DNA of 64,000 nucleotides from Aquimarina megaterium XH134 (GCF_000520975.1 NZ_JACB01000035.1:1-64000); one strand, 5' to 3'. Positions 9,609 through 17,137 are shown, counted from the first letter of the stretch. Translations and numbers: made by a program. The notes: generated by a model not told the origin, from the sequence alone.

Positions 9609-9616
9609 CAAAAATA
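9609..9616 (-). promoter_or_regulatory. Candidate -7 element of the sigma-factor gene
   Basis: The minus strand reads TATTTTTG, matching TAnnTTTG, 24 bp upstream of the chosen ATG. No clear TTG lies 17-21 nt further upstream, so the promoter may need an activator or a different sigma factor. It overlaps the alternative TTG start, which argues against that start. Confidence 0.4.
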
Positions 9617-9683
9617 GGATAAAAAGTTGAATCTTATAGGCGCTTTAACGAATCAGTATTTTGTGTCTATTAATATTGAATCC

Positions 9684-10169
9684 TTATAAATAGTTATTAT
9701 AATGCGATTTTACTGCGTTTTTGGATTCTAAATACAGTTTTATAGATTGATTGCGAGCAGAAAGAAATTGAGTGAGATGCTTTTTTAGGGCTAGATTATC
9801 AAATAATTTACCTAAAATACTGTAGGGTGTTTCGTATTCGAGTATATCGATCATTTCTGTTCCAAATGCTGTTTTATAAAAAATATGTTGATGTTTAAAA
9901 AACTTAAAACATCCTTTAACCATTTCATCGGTAAAGTTATTTGGGGATTCATACTCGGTAATTATACTTTTATGAATGAGATGAATCCCAAAATGTTGCC
10001 CTCTCCAGGTAACGGTTTCTCCTAATTCGATTAATCCCGAAGTTTTTCCTGCTATGGCTTTTTCTTTAGTCTTGTTTGCAGATACCATATGAAAGTCAAT
10101 ACTCCTAGCTAAATCAAATACCTCTTTAACCGGGTTTTTGATTTGAGTTGTTAGTCGTATAGTTGTCAT
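9684..10169 (-). CDS. SRPBCC-fold (START-like) ligand-binding protein
   Basis: The protein has 161 residues. It begins TIRLTTQIKNPVKEVFDLAR, the typical first strand and helix of SRPBCC proteins, and has the family's FKFFKHQHIFYKT and EYETPYSILGKLFDNLALKKHL stretches near the middle and end. Such proteins bind hydrophobic ligands in the cytosol. Its start codon overlaps the stop of the TIGR01777 gene (ATGA, 4 nt), so the two are translationally coupled. SRPBCC and TIGR01777 genes often sit together or are fused, and in Proteobacteria they are found in light- or singlet-oxygen-responsive sets. The ligand here is unknown. Confidence 0.82.
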   Translation of the reverse strand: MTTIRLTTQIKNPVKEVFDLARSIDFHMVSANKTKEKAIAGKTSGLIELGETVTWRGQHFGIHLIHKSIITEYESPNNFTDEMVKGCFKFFKHQHIFYKTAFGTEMIDILEYETPYSILGKLFDNLALKKHLTQFLSARNQSIKLYLESKNAVKSHYNNYL

Positions 10170-11083
10170 AATTTTCTAGATAAGTGAATTAATGCTGGTT
10201 TAAGTTCGGGATATAAGAACTGAAATCCATTATTCATAAGTTTTGAAGGGATTACATTTCTACTCTTGAGTACAAGTTCGGTTTCTGTGTTAATAATTCT
10301 TGCTCCAAGTTGAAGTATGGGTTTTGAAATAGGAACTCCGAAGGGAATTCTCATAACTTTTCTAAGTGTTTTCATAAAGGCTGAATTAGTTACTGGTTTA
10401 GGTGAAACAATATTTATCACACCTTCAATGCTAGGGTTTTTAATAATAAATTCGATACTTCTTGCAAAGTCTATTTCGTGTATCCAGCTTAATTTTTGAT
10501 TCCCATTACCTTGTTTTCCCCCTAACCCAATTTTGGTTAAATTAAGAATTGATGGCAAAGCTCCTCCCTTTTCTCCTAAGACAATAGATGTTCTTAAAGC
10601 AATTTTTCTGGTTTTGGTAGTTTGCTGATTAAAAAAAGTTTTTTCCCATGATGTAGCGACATCAACAGAAAAACCAGTCCCTATTTCTCCGTCAATTTCG
10701 TTCATTTCTTTATCTAAAGAATGCCGATAGATGGTTGCTGTTGATGAGTTTAACCAGATTTTAGGAGGGTTTTTGCATTTGCTTATAACTTCTCCCAAAA
10801 TAGAGGTTGAGGTTACTCTTGAATTTAAAATAAGATCTTTATTTTTTTGAGTGTATCTACAATCTACTGATTTACCTGCTAAATTGATTAATATTTCTGC
10901 ATCCTCTAGTTCTTGTACCCAATCTCCAGAGGTTTTTGCATTCCAATGAATAAATTGAACGTTCTTTTCTATTCTACTTTTTCCACGAGTTAGAATTGTA
11001 ATAGTTTCTGCTTTCGTTTTAAAATATTCAACAAGTACCTTTCCAAGAAAACCTGTTCCTGCTGCTATAACTATTTTTTTCAT
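10166..11083 (-). CDS. TIGR01777-family NAD(P)-dependent epimerase/SDR protein
   Basis: The protein has 305 residues. The Rossmann nucleotide-binding motif is AGTGFLG near residues 8-14. Family stretches include LINLAGKSVDCRYT, the helix containing WLNSSTATIYRH, LRTSIVLGEKGGALP and the C-terminal DUF1731-like region ending GFQFLYPELKPAL. TIGR01777 proteins are extended SDRs of uncertain substrate; E. coli YfcH is a member. It is the third gene of a four-gene operon: 13 bp separate it from the methyltransferase upstream, and it overlaps the SRPBCC gene downstream by 4 nt. Confidence 0.92.
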   Translation of the reverse strand: MKKIVIAAGTGFLGKVLVEYFKTKAETITILTRGKSRIEKNVQFIHWNAKTSGDWVQELEDAEILINLAGKSVDCRYTQKNKDLILNSRVTSTSILGEVISKCKNPPKIWLNSSTATIYRHSLDKEMNEIDGEIGTGFSVDVATSWEKTFFNQQTTKTRKIALRTSIVLGEKGGALPSILNLTKIGLGGKQGNGNQKLSWIHEIDFARSIEFIIKNPSIEGVINIVSPKPVTNSAFMKTLRKVMRIPFGVPISKPILQLGARIINTETELVLKSRNVIPSKLMNNGFQFLYPELKPALIHLSRKL

Positions 11084-11096
11084 ATGTTTTCTAATT

Positions 11097-11978
11097 TCAT
11101 TTTTCTGCAGTGATTAAATAATATCCAAAACTTTTGGTATGTAGACCAGAAAGTAATGCAAATAGCGATCCTTTTAAGTTTTTTATGCTTTGTGGTTTTA
11201 GAATTTCTCTTCTACATAGTTTTTTTAGCATAAATCCTGTAATTGCAAAAGGAACATGAAGAACAGAAGGAGCAACTCTAAATGATACATCTTCGATATT
11301 TACATTCTTAAAACCTATGTGTTTTAATGTCTGTTCTATTTTTTTAATACTTCCTAAACCTTCTAAGCTCCATCCTTTGCAAAGTTGTTCGTAGCAATAA
11401 TTACTACCTATGCATAATTGCTCTTCATCTTTTTTTAAGAATGCATCGGCTATTACTAATTTAGAGCCTGGTTTTAGTATTCTGTATGCTTCCTGTAAAG
11501 CTTCTTTACTATGCCCAGAATGACAAAAACTTTCTATAGCATAAGCTCCATCTACACTATTAGTTTTAAAAGATGTATTGCAATAATTTTCTTCTAAAAT
11601 CAACCCATTCTTATGTTGTAACCTTTTATTTCCCTCCCTTACCTGAAAAGAAGAAAGTGTTACACCAATGATATGTAGTAGAGGGTATTTTCTTAATCCA
11701 TACTGTATCGCCCCGCCAATACCACATCCCAGGTCTGCTACGAGTGAATTTTGTTTAGGAGCTTGTAAACGATTAAAAACCTGCTGATTCATTTCGTTAA
11801 GCATTGAATCTCTTTTTAGAATACTGGTTTTGAAAGGGATATAATATCCAAAATGCATATTGAAATCGGTACTCCAGAACTTATAATCTTCTGTTGCTTC
11901 ATCATAAAACCTGATTATTTTTTCTTTTGTAGCAGATTTTTTAAGTCTTAGTTTGTCTAATATGGTAAGTGTACTCAT
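11097..11978 (-). CDS. SAM-dependent methyltransferase, sterol/lipid-methyltransferase-like
   Basis: The protein has 293 residues. Motif I is ADLGCGIGGA (81-90), followed by IIGVTLSSFQV and a post-I region with FCHSGHSKEALQEAYRILKP, which resembles the sterol-C24 and tocopherol methyltransferase group and the CFA-like lipid methyltransferases. The N-terminus IIRFYDEATEDYKFW is typical of this group. A membrane lipid or isoprenoid substrate is likely but not shown. The gene is 12 bp downstream of a small membrane-protein gene and 13 bp upstream of the TIGR01777 gene, so it belongs to the operon under the inverted repeat at 12451-12472. Confidence 0.82.
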   Translation of the reverse strand: MSTLTILDKLRLKKSATKEKIIRFYDEATEDYKFWSTDFNMHFGYYIPFKTSILKRDSMLNEMNQQVFNRLQAPKQNSLVADLGCGIGGAIQYGLRKYPLLHIIGVTLSSFQVREGNKRLQHKNGLILEENYCNTSFKTNSVDGAYAIESFCHSGHSKEALQEAYRILKPGSKLVIADAFLKKDEEQLCIGSNYCYEQLCKGWSLEGLGSIKKIEQTLKHIGFKNVNIEDVSFRVAPSVLHVPFAITGFMLKKLCRREILKPQSIKNLKGSLFALLSGLHTKSFGYYLITAEK

Positions 11979-11990
11979 GATGATATAGTT

Positions 11991-12434
11991 TTAGGAGAGG
12001 TTAAAAAAACCAATACAATTATAGATTAACAATAAAGTATAAACAGTAGCAAAAAGGACGAATAGGCAATTCATAACATAGCTACCTATTTTGAATATCT
12101 TTTTCTTTGGAATTTCATACATAGGATAATATGCTATTTGGGTTGCAACTTTACCAACCCAGTAGGCTGCTATTAGTCCGGTTAATGCAATTGCTAATTC
12201 AGATTGTTCCTTAAGGTGGGAGGTAAGTAGGATTGCTATTAATCCAAAAGAAAAATTAAGACCTTGGATGTATCTTCCATACGTTTTTGCGATTTCTTGA
12301 TTGAGTGGCTTTAGCTGCTTTACATCGGTATACCAATCAAATACTTTATGTCTTATATAAGGATATATTAATGCAGTGAATATTTGACCGATACCTGCTG
12401 TAATAATCAACCAGTTTGGAATATAAAATTTCAT
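11991..12434 (-). CDS. Four-helix integral membrane protein of unknown function
   Basis: The protein has 147 residues with four hydrophobic segments: about residues 8-25, 58-75, 82-98 and 122-142. A short charged loop, YTDVKQLKPLNQEIAKTYGRY, follows the first. I do not recognise a named family. It is the first gene of the operon that continues with the lipid-type methyltransferase, TIGR01777 and SRPBCC genes, and its promoter region carries the second GbsR-type inverted repeat 17 bp before the ATG. A role in membrane lipid change or stress is plausible from context only. Confidence 0.75.
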   Translation of the reverse strand: MKFYIPNWLIITAGIGQIFTALIYPYIRHKVFDWYTDVKQLKPLNQEIAKTYGRYIQGLNFSFGLIAILLTSHLKEQSELAIALTGLIAAYWVGKVATQIAYYPMYEIPKKKIFKIGSYVMNCLFVLFATVYTLLLIYNCIGFFNLS

Positions 12435-12450
12435 GTTTTGTTAATTTTAA

Positions 12451-12472
12451 AGTTTCAGAAAAAATTGAAACT
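12451..12472. promoter_or_regulatory. Candidate GbsR/MarR operator before the lipid-stress operon
   Basis: The inverted repeat AGTTTCA-N8-TGAAACT has 7-bp arms. Its core TTTCA-N8-TGAAA is the same as at 13054-13073, in front of the regulator gene itself. It lies between the regulator's terminator and the first gene of the operon, 17 bp from the ATG, where a repressor could block transcription. Confidence 0.6.
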
Positions 12473-12484
12473 ATGATTGAAAAT

Positions 12485-12507
12485 AAAAAGGAGAACATCT
12501 CCTTTTT
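12485..12507 (-). terminator. Terminator after the GbsR/MarR regulator gene
   Basis: AAAAAGGAGA pairs with TCTCCTTTTT around a 3-nt loop, with a T-rich run on the minus strand. It ends the regulator transcript 17 bp after its stop and may also work in the other direction. Confidence 0.7.
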
Positions 12508-12523
12508 TGTTTACGGTGCTTTT

Positions 12524-13027
12524 TTATTTAATTAATTTCACCAACGCTTTTGTGATCCAGTTATGATCCTGACCAATAACTCTATTCATTAAAATATCTA
12601 AGGTATCAGCCATTTCATGTAATGCCTTGGTTTGTTTTATTAATTCTTTGGTTTTTGCAGTTCCATCTTCATCAATGTTCGAAACATCTTTTAAGATTTT
12701 AATAGTCGGTTGTAATTCTCTTCTACTTCTTTCTTTGGCGATTTGTCTTGCCAGTTCTTGTACATCCTTCTCTGAAGTGAAATATTCTTTTCGTTCTCCC
12801 ATTTTATTCTCTTTGAAAACAATACCCCAATCCATCAATTGACGTAAATTCATACTGGTGTTGCCTCTAGAGATTTGTAATTGTTCCATAATATCTTCCA
12901 TAGAAAGAGGTTCTGGGGATATTAATAATAAAGCATGGATCTGTGCCATTGCTTTATTGATGCCCCATAAGGTTCCTAAAGACCCCCAGGTAGAGATAAA
13001 TTTATTTTTTGCTTCATCATAATTCAT
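12524..13027 (-). CDS. GbsR/MarR-family transcriptional regulator
   Basis: The protein has 167 residues. A winged helix spans about residues 25-95, with the recognition-helix region SMEDIMEQLQISRGNTSMNL followed by the wing KENKMGERKEYFT. The C-terminal half is helical and probably makes the dimer. This is the GbsR subgroup, whose members often repress osmolyte or stress genes. The gene has its own terminator and an inverted repeat overlapping its promoter; a near-identical repeat precedes the next operon. So I infer autoregulation plus control of the downstream four genes. The effector is unknown. Confidence 0.85.
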   Translation of the reverse strand: MNYDEAKNKFISTWGSLGTLWGINKAMAQIHALLLISPEPLSMEDIMEQLQISRGNTSMNLRQLMDWGIVFKENKMGERKEYFTSEKDVQELARQIAKERSRRELQPTIKILKDVSNIDEDGTAKTKELIKQTKALHEMADTLDILMNRVIGQDHNWITKALVKLIK

Positions 13028-13031
13028 ATTA

Positions 13032-13060
13032 CAAATATATAAAAAATTTTAAACTTTCAA
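13032..13060 (-). promoter_or_regulatory. Promoter of the GbsR/MarR regulator gene
   Basis: The minus strand has TTG (13058-13060), 18 nt, then TATATTTG (13032-13039), a full Bacteroidota promoter. The -7 box ends 4 bp before the ATG, so the mRNA would have almost no leader. The TTG is inside the inverted repeat, so repressor binding would hide it. Confidence 0.6.
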
Positions 13061-13073
13061 AAAATATTGAAAG
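13054..13073. promoter_or_regulatory. Candidate GbsR/MarR autoregulatory operator
   Basis: The perfect inverted repeat CTTTCAA-N6-TTGAAAG, equal to TTTCA-N8-TGAAA in its core, overlaps the -33 TTG of the regulator's promoter. The same core is at 12453-12470. Confidence 0.6.
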
Positions 13074-13159
13074 ATTAAAAATGATCTATAACCCGAATCA
13101 GTAGTATTTTGATGTGATGTATTGACTATACTATAGCCAAAAGGTGTACTAAATTGTGT

Positions 13160-13190
13160 TTTAGGACATCTTTTCATTGATTTAGGACAT
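13160..13190 (+). repeat. Direct repeat with 21-bp period, possible activator site
   Basis: TTTAGGACAT occurs at 13160-13169 and again at 13181-13190, two helical turns apart. Direct repeats with this period are typical of LytTR-type response-regulator sites. A TTG-N20-TAGTTTAG promoter-like pair starts 7 bp downstream. Confidence 0.35.
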
Positions 13191-13254
13191 ACTTATATTG
13201 GCTAGGTAGGGCTTTTTTGGTAGTTTAGTTACTTAAAACACACAAAATCAACTT

Positions 13255-13377
13255 ATGAAACTTAATAACCTACTTAGGAGCATTTGCTATGTGACCTGGG
13301 ATTCCTCCCGATCTTTGCAATCGATCTATAACATCACTTCACAAAAAGAACTTATTATTACAAGAGGCAAGCTATAG
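13255..13377 (+). CDS. Possible 40-residue peptide, unconfirmed
   Basis: An ATG frame of 40 codons, beginning MKLNNLLRSI and ending ITRGKL, lies about 27 bp behind a promoter-like element. There is no clear ribosome site, no signal peptide and no family that I recognise. It could be a real small gene, the remnant of one, or chance. Confidence 0.2.
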   Translation: MKLNNLLRSICYVTWDSSRSLQSIYNITSQKELIITRGKL

Positions 13378-13565
13378 ATTTTAGGTATCACTTTAATCTT
13401 TGATGGCACGTATATAGTCTAGTAGAGATAGGTTTATTTTTACTATTGATGAGTGAATGGTATCATATATAGATGATAAATTTTAAAGAATATTCACTTT
13501 TTACTTTCTTCATAATTGATAGATTATTACGGATTTACCTTGATTATTCTATGATAAAACGTCTT

Positions 13566-13594
13566 TTGTTCGACTTTGATATTATGTACTTTAG
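13566..13594 (+). promoter_or_regulatory. Candidate promoter of the M28 peptidase
   Basis: TTG (13566-13568), 18 nt, then TACTTTAG (13587-13594), one mismatch from TAnnTTTG. The peptidase ATG is 45 bp downstream. Confidence 0.4.
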
Positions 13595-13639
13595 CTACTA
13601 CACAAACACAAATTATAAACTCAACAAACTAAACTAACG

Positions 13640-16021
13640 ATGAGAAAACTAAATCTATTTTTTTTAGCGGTATCGCTAAGCGTATTAACGTCATGTATTT
13701 ATGCGCAGGAACGATCAAAAATGTTTCATGCGACGATGGATACTCAGGACGCATTAAAACTAAAAAAGAATCATCCCAATGATGTGAAAATTATTAAATC
13801 GGTTAACAAATATAGTGCCGTAATGCTGAATGAACATTCGGCAGAAGAACTACATCATACGGGATTAAGGCATGGACCAGGATATTTTTATGAAACTTCA
13901 GAAAAAACTGCTATAGAAGCAATAGTGAAAGCTAATTCAATTCAAAAATCAAAAAATCAATCCTCAACAAAAGCAGCAGTTGCTTTTGAGATTACTCAGG
14001 ATCAATTGGTAAATCAAAGTTTAGGGTTGGTAAATAACACTAATATTGATAGACAAATTAAAGAACTTGAGAATTATGGTACCCGCTACCACACAAAAAG
14101 TAGTGCAAAAAGAGCTTCTACAGACTTAAAAGCAAAATGGGAGGGACTTGCCGGTAATCGTAGCGATGTATCGGTTAGACTTGTCAACCATTCTGGTTCC
14201 CCAATGCCGTCTGTTATTATGACGATTACCGGTACAGAAAAACCAAATGAGTATGTGGTTTTGGGAGGACATTTGGATTCGACATCACCACGTGATCAAA
14301 ATAATGCTCCGGGAGCAGATGATAATGCTTCTGGTATTGCAACAATTACAGAAGTTGCCAGAGTATTATTTAGCATGAACTACAAACCAAAAAGAACAGT
14401 AGAATTTATGGCATTTGCTGCAGAAGAAATCGGTTTGGTAGGGTCTAAAGAAATAGCAAGAGATTATAAAAATCGTAATGTAAATATAGTGAGCTATATG
14501 CAATTGGATATGACTAATTATAAAGGTTCTACACAGGATGTCTTTATTACAACAGATTCATATAATAGTACTTCTTTAAATAATTTCTTGAAAAAATTAA
14601 TGGATCATTATAATGCTTCTGGAACACATAAAATTACGTATAGTAATTCTGCTTGTAACTATGGATGTTCTGATCACCATAGTTTTGCACAACAAGGATA
14701 TGAAACAGCATTTCCTATAGAAGCAAAATTTAGTGAGAGCAACCCTAATATTCATACGTCAAGGGATACTTCATCTAGATTTCCTACCTCAAATGCAACA
14801 CATGCTGCCAAATTTGCCAAATTAGCTTTAGAATACCTTATCGAAATTTCTAATGCAGGCTCTGGAGGCAATCCTCCAACAGGATATTGTGCATCTAATG
14901 GGCAAAAAACATCAGACGAGTATATAGGTAAAGTTGCTTTAGGAACAATTAATAAAACCTCTACTGCAGGAAGCGGAGGGTATAGCGATTTTACAGCAGA
15001 AACTACTAATCTATCTAAAGGAACATCACATACCATTACGGTGACACCAACGTGGTCTGGAAGTACTTATGATGAAGGATATGCAGTATGGATTGATTAT
15101 AATCAGGATAAAGATTTTGCTGATTCTGGCGAGTTGGTTTGGAGCAAAGCGGCTTCAAAAACAACACCAGTAAGTGGTAGCTTTACTGTACCAGTAGGAG
15201 CAAAAAATGGAAGCACAAGAATGAGAGTTTCTATGAAATATAATGCAATTCCTACTGCTTGTGAGTCTTTTGAATATGGAGAAGTAGAAGATTATACTGT
15301 TGTTATCGGAGGATCTGGTGGGGGAGATACTCAGGCGCCTTCTGCTCCTTCAGGATTATCCTCATCAAATGTAGCGCAAACTACTTTAACACTATCATGG
15401 ACATCTTCTACAGATAATGTTGGCGTGACCGGATATGATGTGTATAAAGGAAATACAGTTGAAACTTCTGTTTCTGGAACCACGACTAACATTACAGGCT
15501 TAACTGCTAATACTGCATATACATTTAGTGTAAAAGCAAAAGATGCTGCAGGTAATGTATCTGCTGCAAGTAATGTGATAAATGTAACCACCACAGGAGG
15601 AAGCAGTGACCCTTGTGCTGGTGTTCCGCCATATAGTTCTTCTGAAACCTATCAGCCTGGTGATCGAGTAACGTACCAGGGGAGTCTATATGAAAAAACC
15701 AATACAGGTTGGACTTATATTGGATCTTGTGGAGCACTGTTCGCAAGAAGCTCTACTGTTGATGTATTAGCAGATGATAGTATGTCTTTTGATTTTTATC
15801 CTAATCCAGTAACAGAAGATCATATAGAGATTACTGTTAATAATGAGCTGTGGAAATCAGGAAGTGTATTGGTTGTAGATGTAAAAGGAAATATTGTACG
15901 AGAGATTAGGCTTAAAAATAAAGTTACTCAAGTCAATACTTCTAAATTTTCTACTGGAGTATACTTTTTGACACTTTTTAATGGATCAAAAAGTGCTACA
16001 AAACAGATGATTATAAAATAA
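13640..16021 (+). CDS. Secreted multidomain M28 aminopeptidase with T9SS sorting domain
   Basis: The protein has 793 residues. A signal peptide (1-22) is followed by a propeptide-like region (about 25-130). The M28 zinc-peptidase domain spans about 135-405 with ligands His211, Asp227, Glu263, Asp290 and His372 and the catalytic Glu262, as in Vibrio leucyl aminopeptidase. Next come a GEVED domain (about 418-556, with GEVEDYTV), a fibronectin type III domain (about 565-652), a short chitin-binding-like module (about 660-698, with YQPGDRVTYQGSLYE) and a type A T9SS C-terminal domain (about 715-793, YPNPV...KQMIIK). The protein is therefore exported by Sec, then through T9SS to the cell surface or medium, where it would trim peptides. 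It has its own promoter and stem-loop and no operon partner. Confidence 0.95.
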   Translation: MRKLNLFFLAVSLSVLTSCIYAQERSKMFHATMDTQDALKLKKNHPNDVKIIKSVNKYSAVMLNEHSAEELHHTGLRHGPGYFYETSEKTAIEAIVKANSIQKSKNQSSTKAAVAFEITQDQLVNQSLGLVNNTNIDRQIKELENYGTRYHTKSSAKRASTDLKAKWEGLAGNRSDVSVRLVNHSGSPMPSVIMTITGTEKPNEYVVLGGHLDSTSPRDQNNAPGADDNASGIATITEVARVLFSMNYKPKRTVEFMAFAAEEIGLVGSKEIARDYKNRNVNIVSYMQLDMTNYKGSTQDVFITTDSYNSTSLNNFLKKLMDHYNASGTHKITYSNSACNYGCSDHHSFAQQGYETAFPIEAKFSESNPNIHTSRDTSSRFPTSNATHAAKFAKLALEYLIEISNAGSGGNPPTGYCASNGQKTSDEYIGKVALGTINKTSTAGSGGYSDFTAETTNLSKGTSHTITVTPTWSGSTYDEGYAVWIDYNQDKDFADSGELVWSKAASKTTPVSGSFTVPVGAKNGSTRMRVSMKYNAIPTACESFEYGEVEDYTVVIGGSGGGDTQAPSAPSGLSSSNVAQTTLTLSWTSSTDNVGVTGYDVYKGNTVETSVSGTTTNITGLTANTAYTFSVKAKDAAGNVSAASNVINVTTTGGSSDPCAGVPPYSSSETYQPGDRVTYQGSLYEKTNTGWTYIGSCGALFARSSTVDVLADDSMSFDFYPNPVTEDHIEITVNNELWKSGSVLVVDVKGNIVREIRLKNKVTQVNTSKFSTGVYFLTLFNGSKSATKQMIIK

Positions 16022-16033
16022 TTATAACATATC

Positions 16034-16083
16034 AACTCATCTTAACTTTTTTTCTGTTAGTGAAAATAAAGTTAAGATGAGTT
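16034..16083 (+). terminator. Long stem-loop after the M28 peptidase
   Basis: A 16-bp perfect inverted repeat (16034-16049 with 16068-16083) around an 18-nt loop starts 12 bp after the stop codon. The T-run after it is weak, so it may act mainly as a 3' stabiliser. Confidence 0.6.
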
Positions 16084-16353
16084 TATTGATAACTACCCAG
16101 TATGATAGTTTTGTGAACTGGATTACTATAGAATCAAACTATTATGGCATTTAGAGCCTTGTTAAGGGGAACCTTTTTCTTATGAAACTTTGTTTTACTT
16201 ATTTTGAGATAGAACAAAAAAGGAAACTACAAATGCACAAAAAATAATAGAAATTACTCAAAACAATATTCTAATCCCAATACAATTGTTTGAGCTTTAA
16301 TATGGTATACAAACTCGTCATAATTCAGGGAAAAGTATACTTCTCTTGAAAAC

Positions 16354-16392
16354 AAAAAAGCAGATACATTTCACTAATGTATCTGCTTTTTT
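16354..16392. terminator. Bidirectional terminator
   Basis: The 16-bp arms AAAAAAGCAGATACAT (16354-16369) and their complement (16377-16392) enclose a 7-nt loop, with A/T tracts on both sides. On the minus strand it would end the peptide transcript from 16693, 127 bp past the stop codon. Confidence 0.75.
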
Positions 16393-16519
16393 ACTAATTT
16401 TTTTATTGTTAAATATCTCTATTGCTTACCCTAAGAAATCAGAAGCATAGATACCTTACTTATGAACTCTTAAGAAAACAAATGATCGATAGCATTAGCA
16501 AAGAACGATCAGAGAGGTA

Positions 16520-16693
16520 TTAACAAAATTGTTTAAAGGCACATATTTCAGTTTTATACAAAGAAAAATAACAGCATGCCATATTATCAGGGCAATCAGA
16601 ATCAGAATTACATTCTGTATACCTACCACCGTTAATACTTTTTTGCTGAGTTTTACTTAAGACCTTCCCTAAAGTTAAAATTGTTTTTTTCAT
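16520..16693 (-). CDS. Double-glycine-leader peptide with six cysteines in a knottin-like pattern
   Basis: This gene is short (57 residues). The leader is MKKTILTLGKVLSKTQQKS followed by INGG (20-23), the form seen in Bacteroidota bacteriocin-like precursors that are cut after Gly-Gly by a C39-peptidase ABC transporter. The predicted mature part is 34 residues with Cys28, 34, 40, 41, 51 and 57, giving C-x5-C-x5-CC-x9-C-x5-C. That order (C, C, CC, C, C) is the inhibitor-cystine-knot frame, and the DSDCP...CC stretch also recalls WAP-type domains. A terminator follows at 16354-16392. No exporter or modifying enzyme lies in the window, so export would depend on a distant transporter. The leader makes me fairly sure it is a real gene. 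The fold and activity are inferred. Confidence 0.7.
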   Translation of the reverse strand: MKKTILTLGKVLSKTQQKSINGGRYTECNSDSDCPDNMACCYFSLYKTEICAFKQFC

Positions 16694-16908
16694 TTTTACA
16701 ATAATTTAATTAATATGAATTTGGTATAACACTATTTAATTCTAAAAATTTGTAGTTATTCTTGAGTTTTAATTTTAATGTGCTTTAGTTCAAAAAAAAG
16801 AATAATATTCTCATTCCTATACCCTGAAAACAGGGTTTTAGGAATTCTATATGTAAAATGGATTTAAGAGACTTTATTATTACTCAATCACGTAAGCATA
16901 AAGACTTA

Positions 16909-17059
16909 TATAGTATTGTATTTATATTTATAAAAAGGAAATATTGCACAAGAGATTAAGCTTAAAAGTGAAGCTGTCTAAATCAAGATTTCAAAATTTT
17001 CTGGCGAAGTATACTTTTGGTAGATCAAAAAAAATATACAAAGAAGATGATTATAAAAT
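16909..17059 (+). pseudogene. Decayed 3' end of a second T9SS-cargo gene
   Basis: This stretch aligns by eye with 15866-16020, the last part of the M28 gene. Shared runs include AAAGGAAATATTG, GAGATTA-GCTTAAAA, TCTAAATTTTCT-like and GATGATTATAAAAT. The remnant encodes KGNIAQEIKLKSEAV and then has an in-frame stop, another stop after GEVYFW, and an internal deletion before the final MIIK-like codons. It is therefore the ruin of a T9SS sorting domain. It lies just before an intact plus-strand terminator. Confidence 0.7.
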
Positions 17060-17082
17060 GATAGCGAAGGATATATTAGATT

Positions 17083-17133
17083 TACCAAATGGGATCTGTT
17101 AAAGTTTTTAGCTTCAACAGATCCCATTTGGTA
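17083..17133 (+). terminator. Strong terminator left behind the gene remnant
   Basis: An 18-bp perfect stem (17083-17100 with 17116-17133), a 15-nt loop, then TTTTTTATTTAA on the plus strand. It ends 5 bp before the stop of the minus-strand M3 peptidase gene and may serve both directions, although the T-run favours plus. Confidence 0.75.
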
Positions 17134-17137
17134 TTTT

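Larger units (their letters stand above)
13074..13639. other. 566-bp gap between the regulator and the M28 peptidase
   Basis: This stretch holds two 10-bp direct repeats (13160-13169 and 13181-13190), a promoter-like pair on the plus strand (13198-13228), a possible 40-codon reading frame (13255-13377), and a promoter-like pair before the peptidase (13566-13594). I see no longer gene. Confidence 0.5.
16084..17137. other. Gap holding a small peptide gene, two strong hairpins and a gene remnant
   Basis: Between the M28 and M3 peptidase genes I find the minus-strand peptide gene (16520-16693), a bidirectional terminator (16354-16392), a degenerate copy of the 3' end of the M28 gene (16909-17059) and a terminator (17083-17133). 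16084-16353 holds only broken short frames, and I see nothing else. Confidence 0.6.

Noticed and set aside
9585-9611. Longer TTG start for the ECF sigma factor
   Set aside because: The ATG at 9584 has a better ribosome site, and a -7 box lies over the TTG.
16084-16353. Short plus-strand frames such as MKLCFTYFEIEQKRKLQ
   Set aside because: Broken by stops in every frame, with no motif. Nothing supportable.
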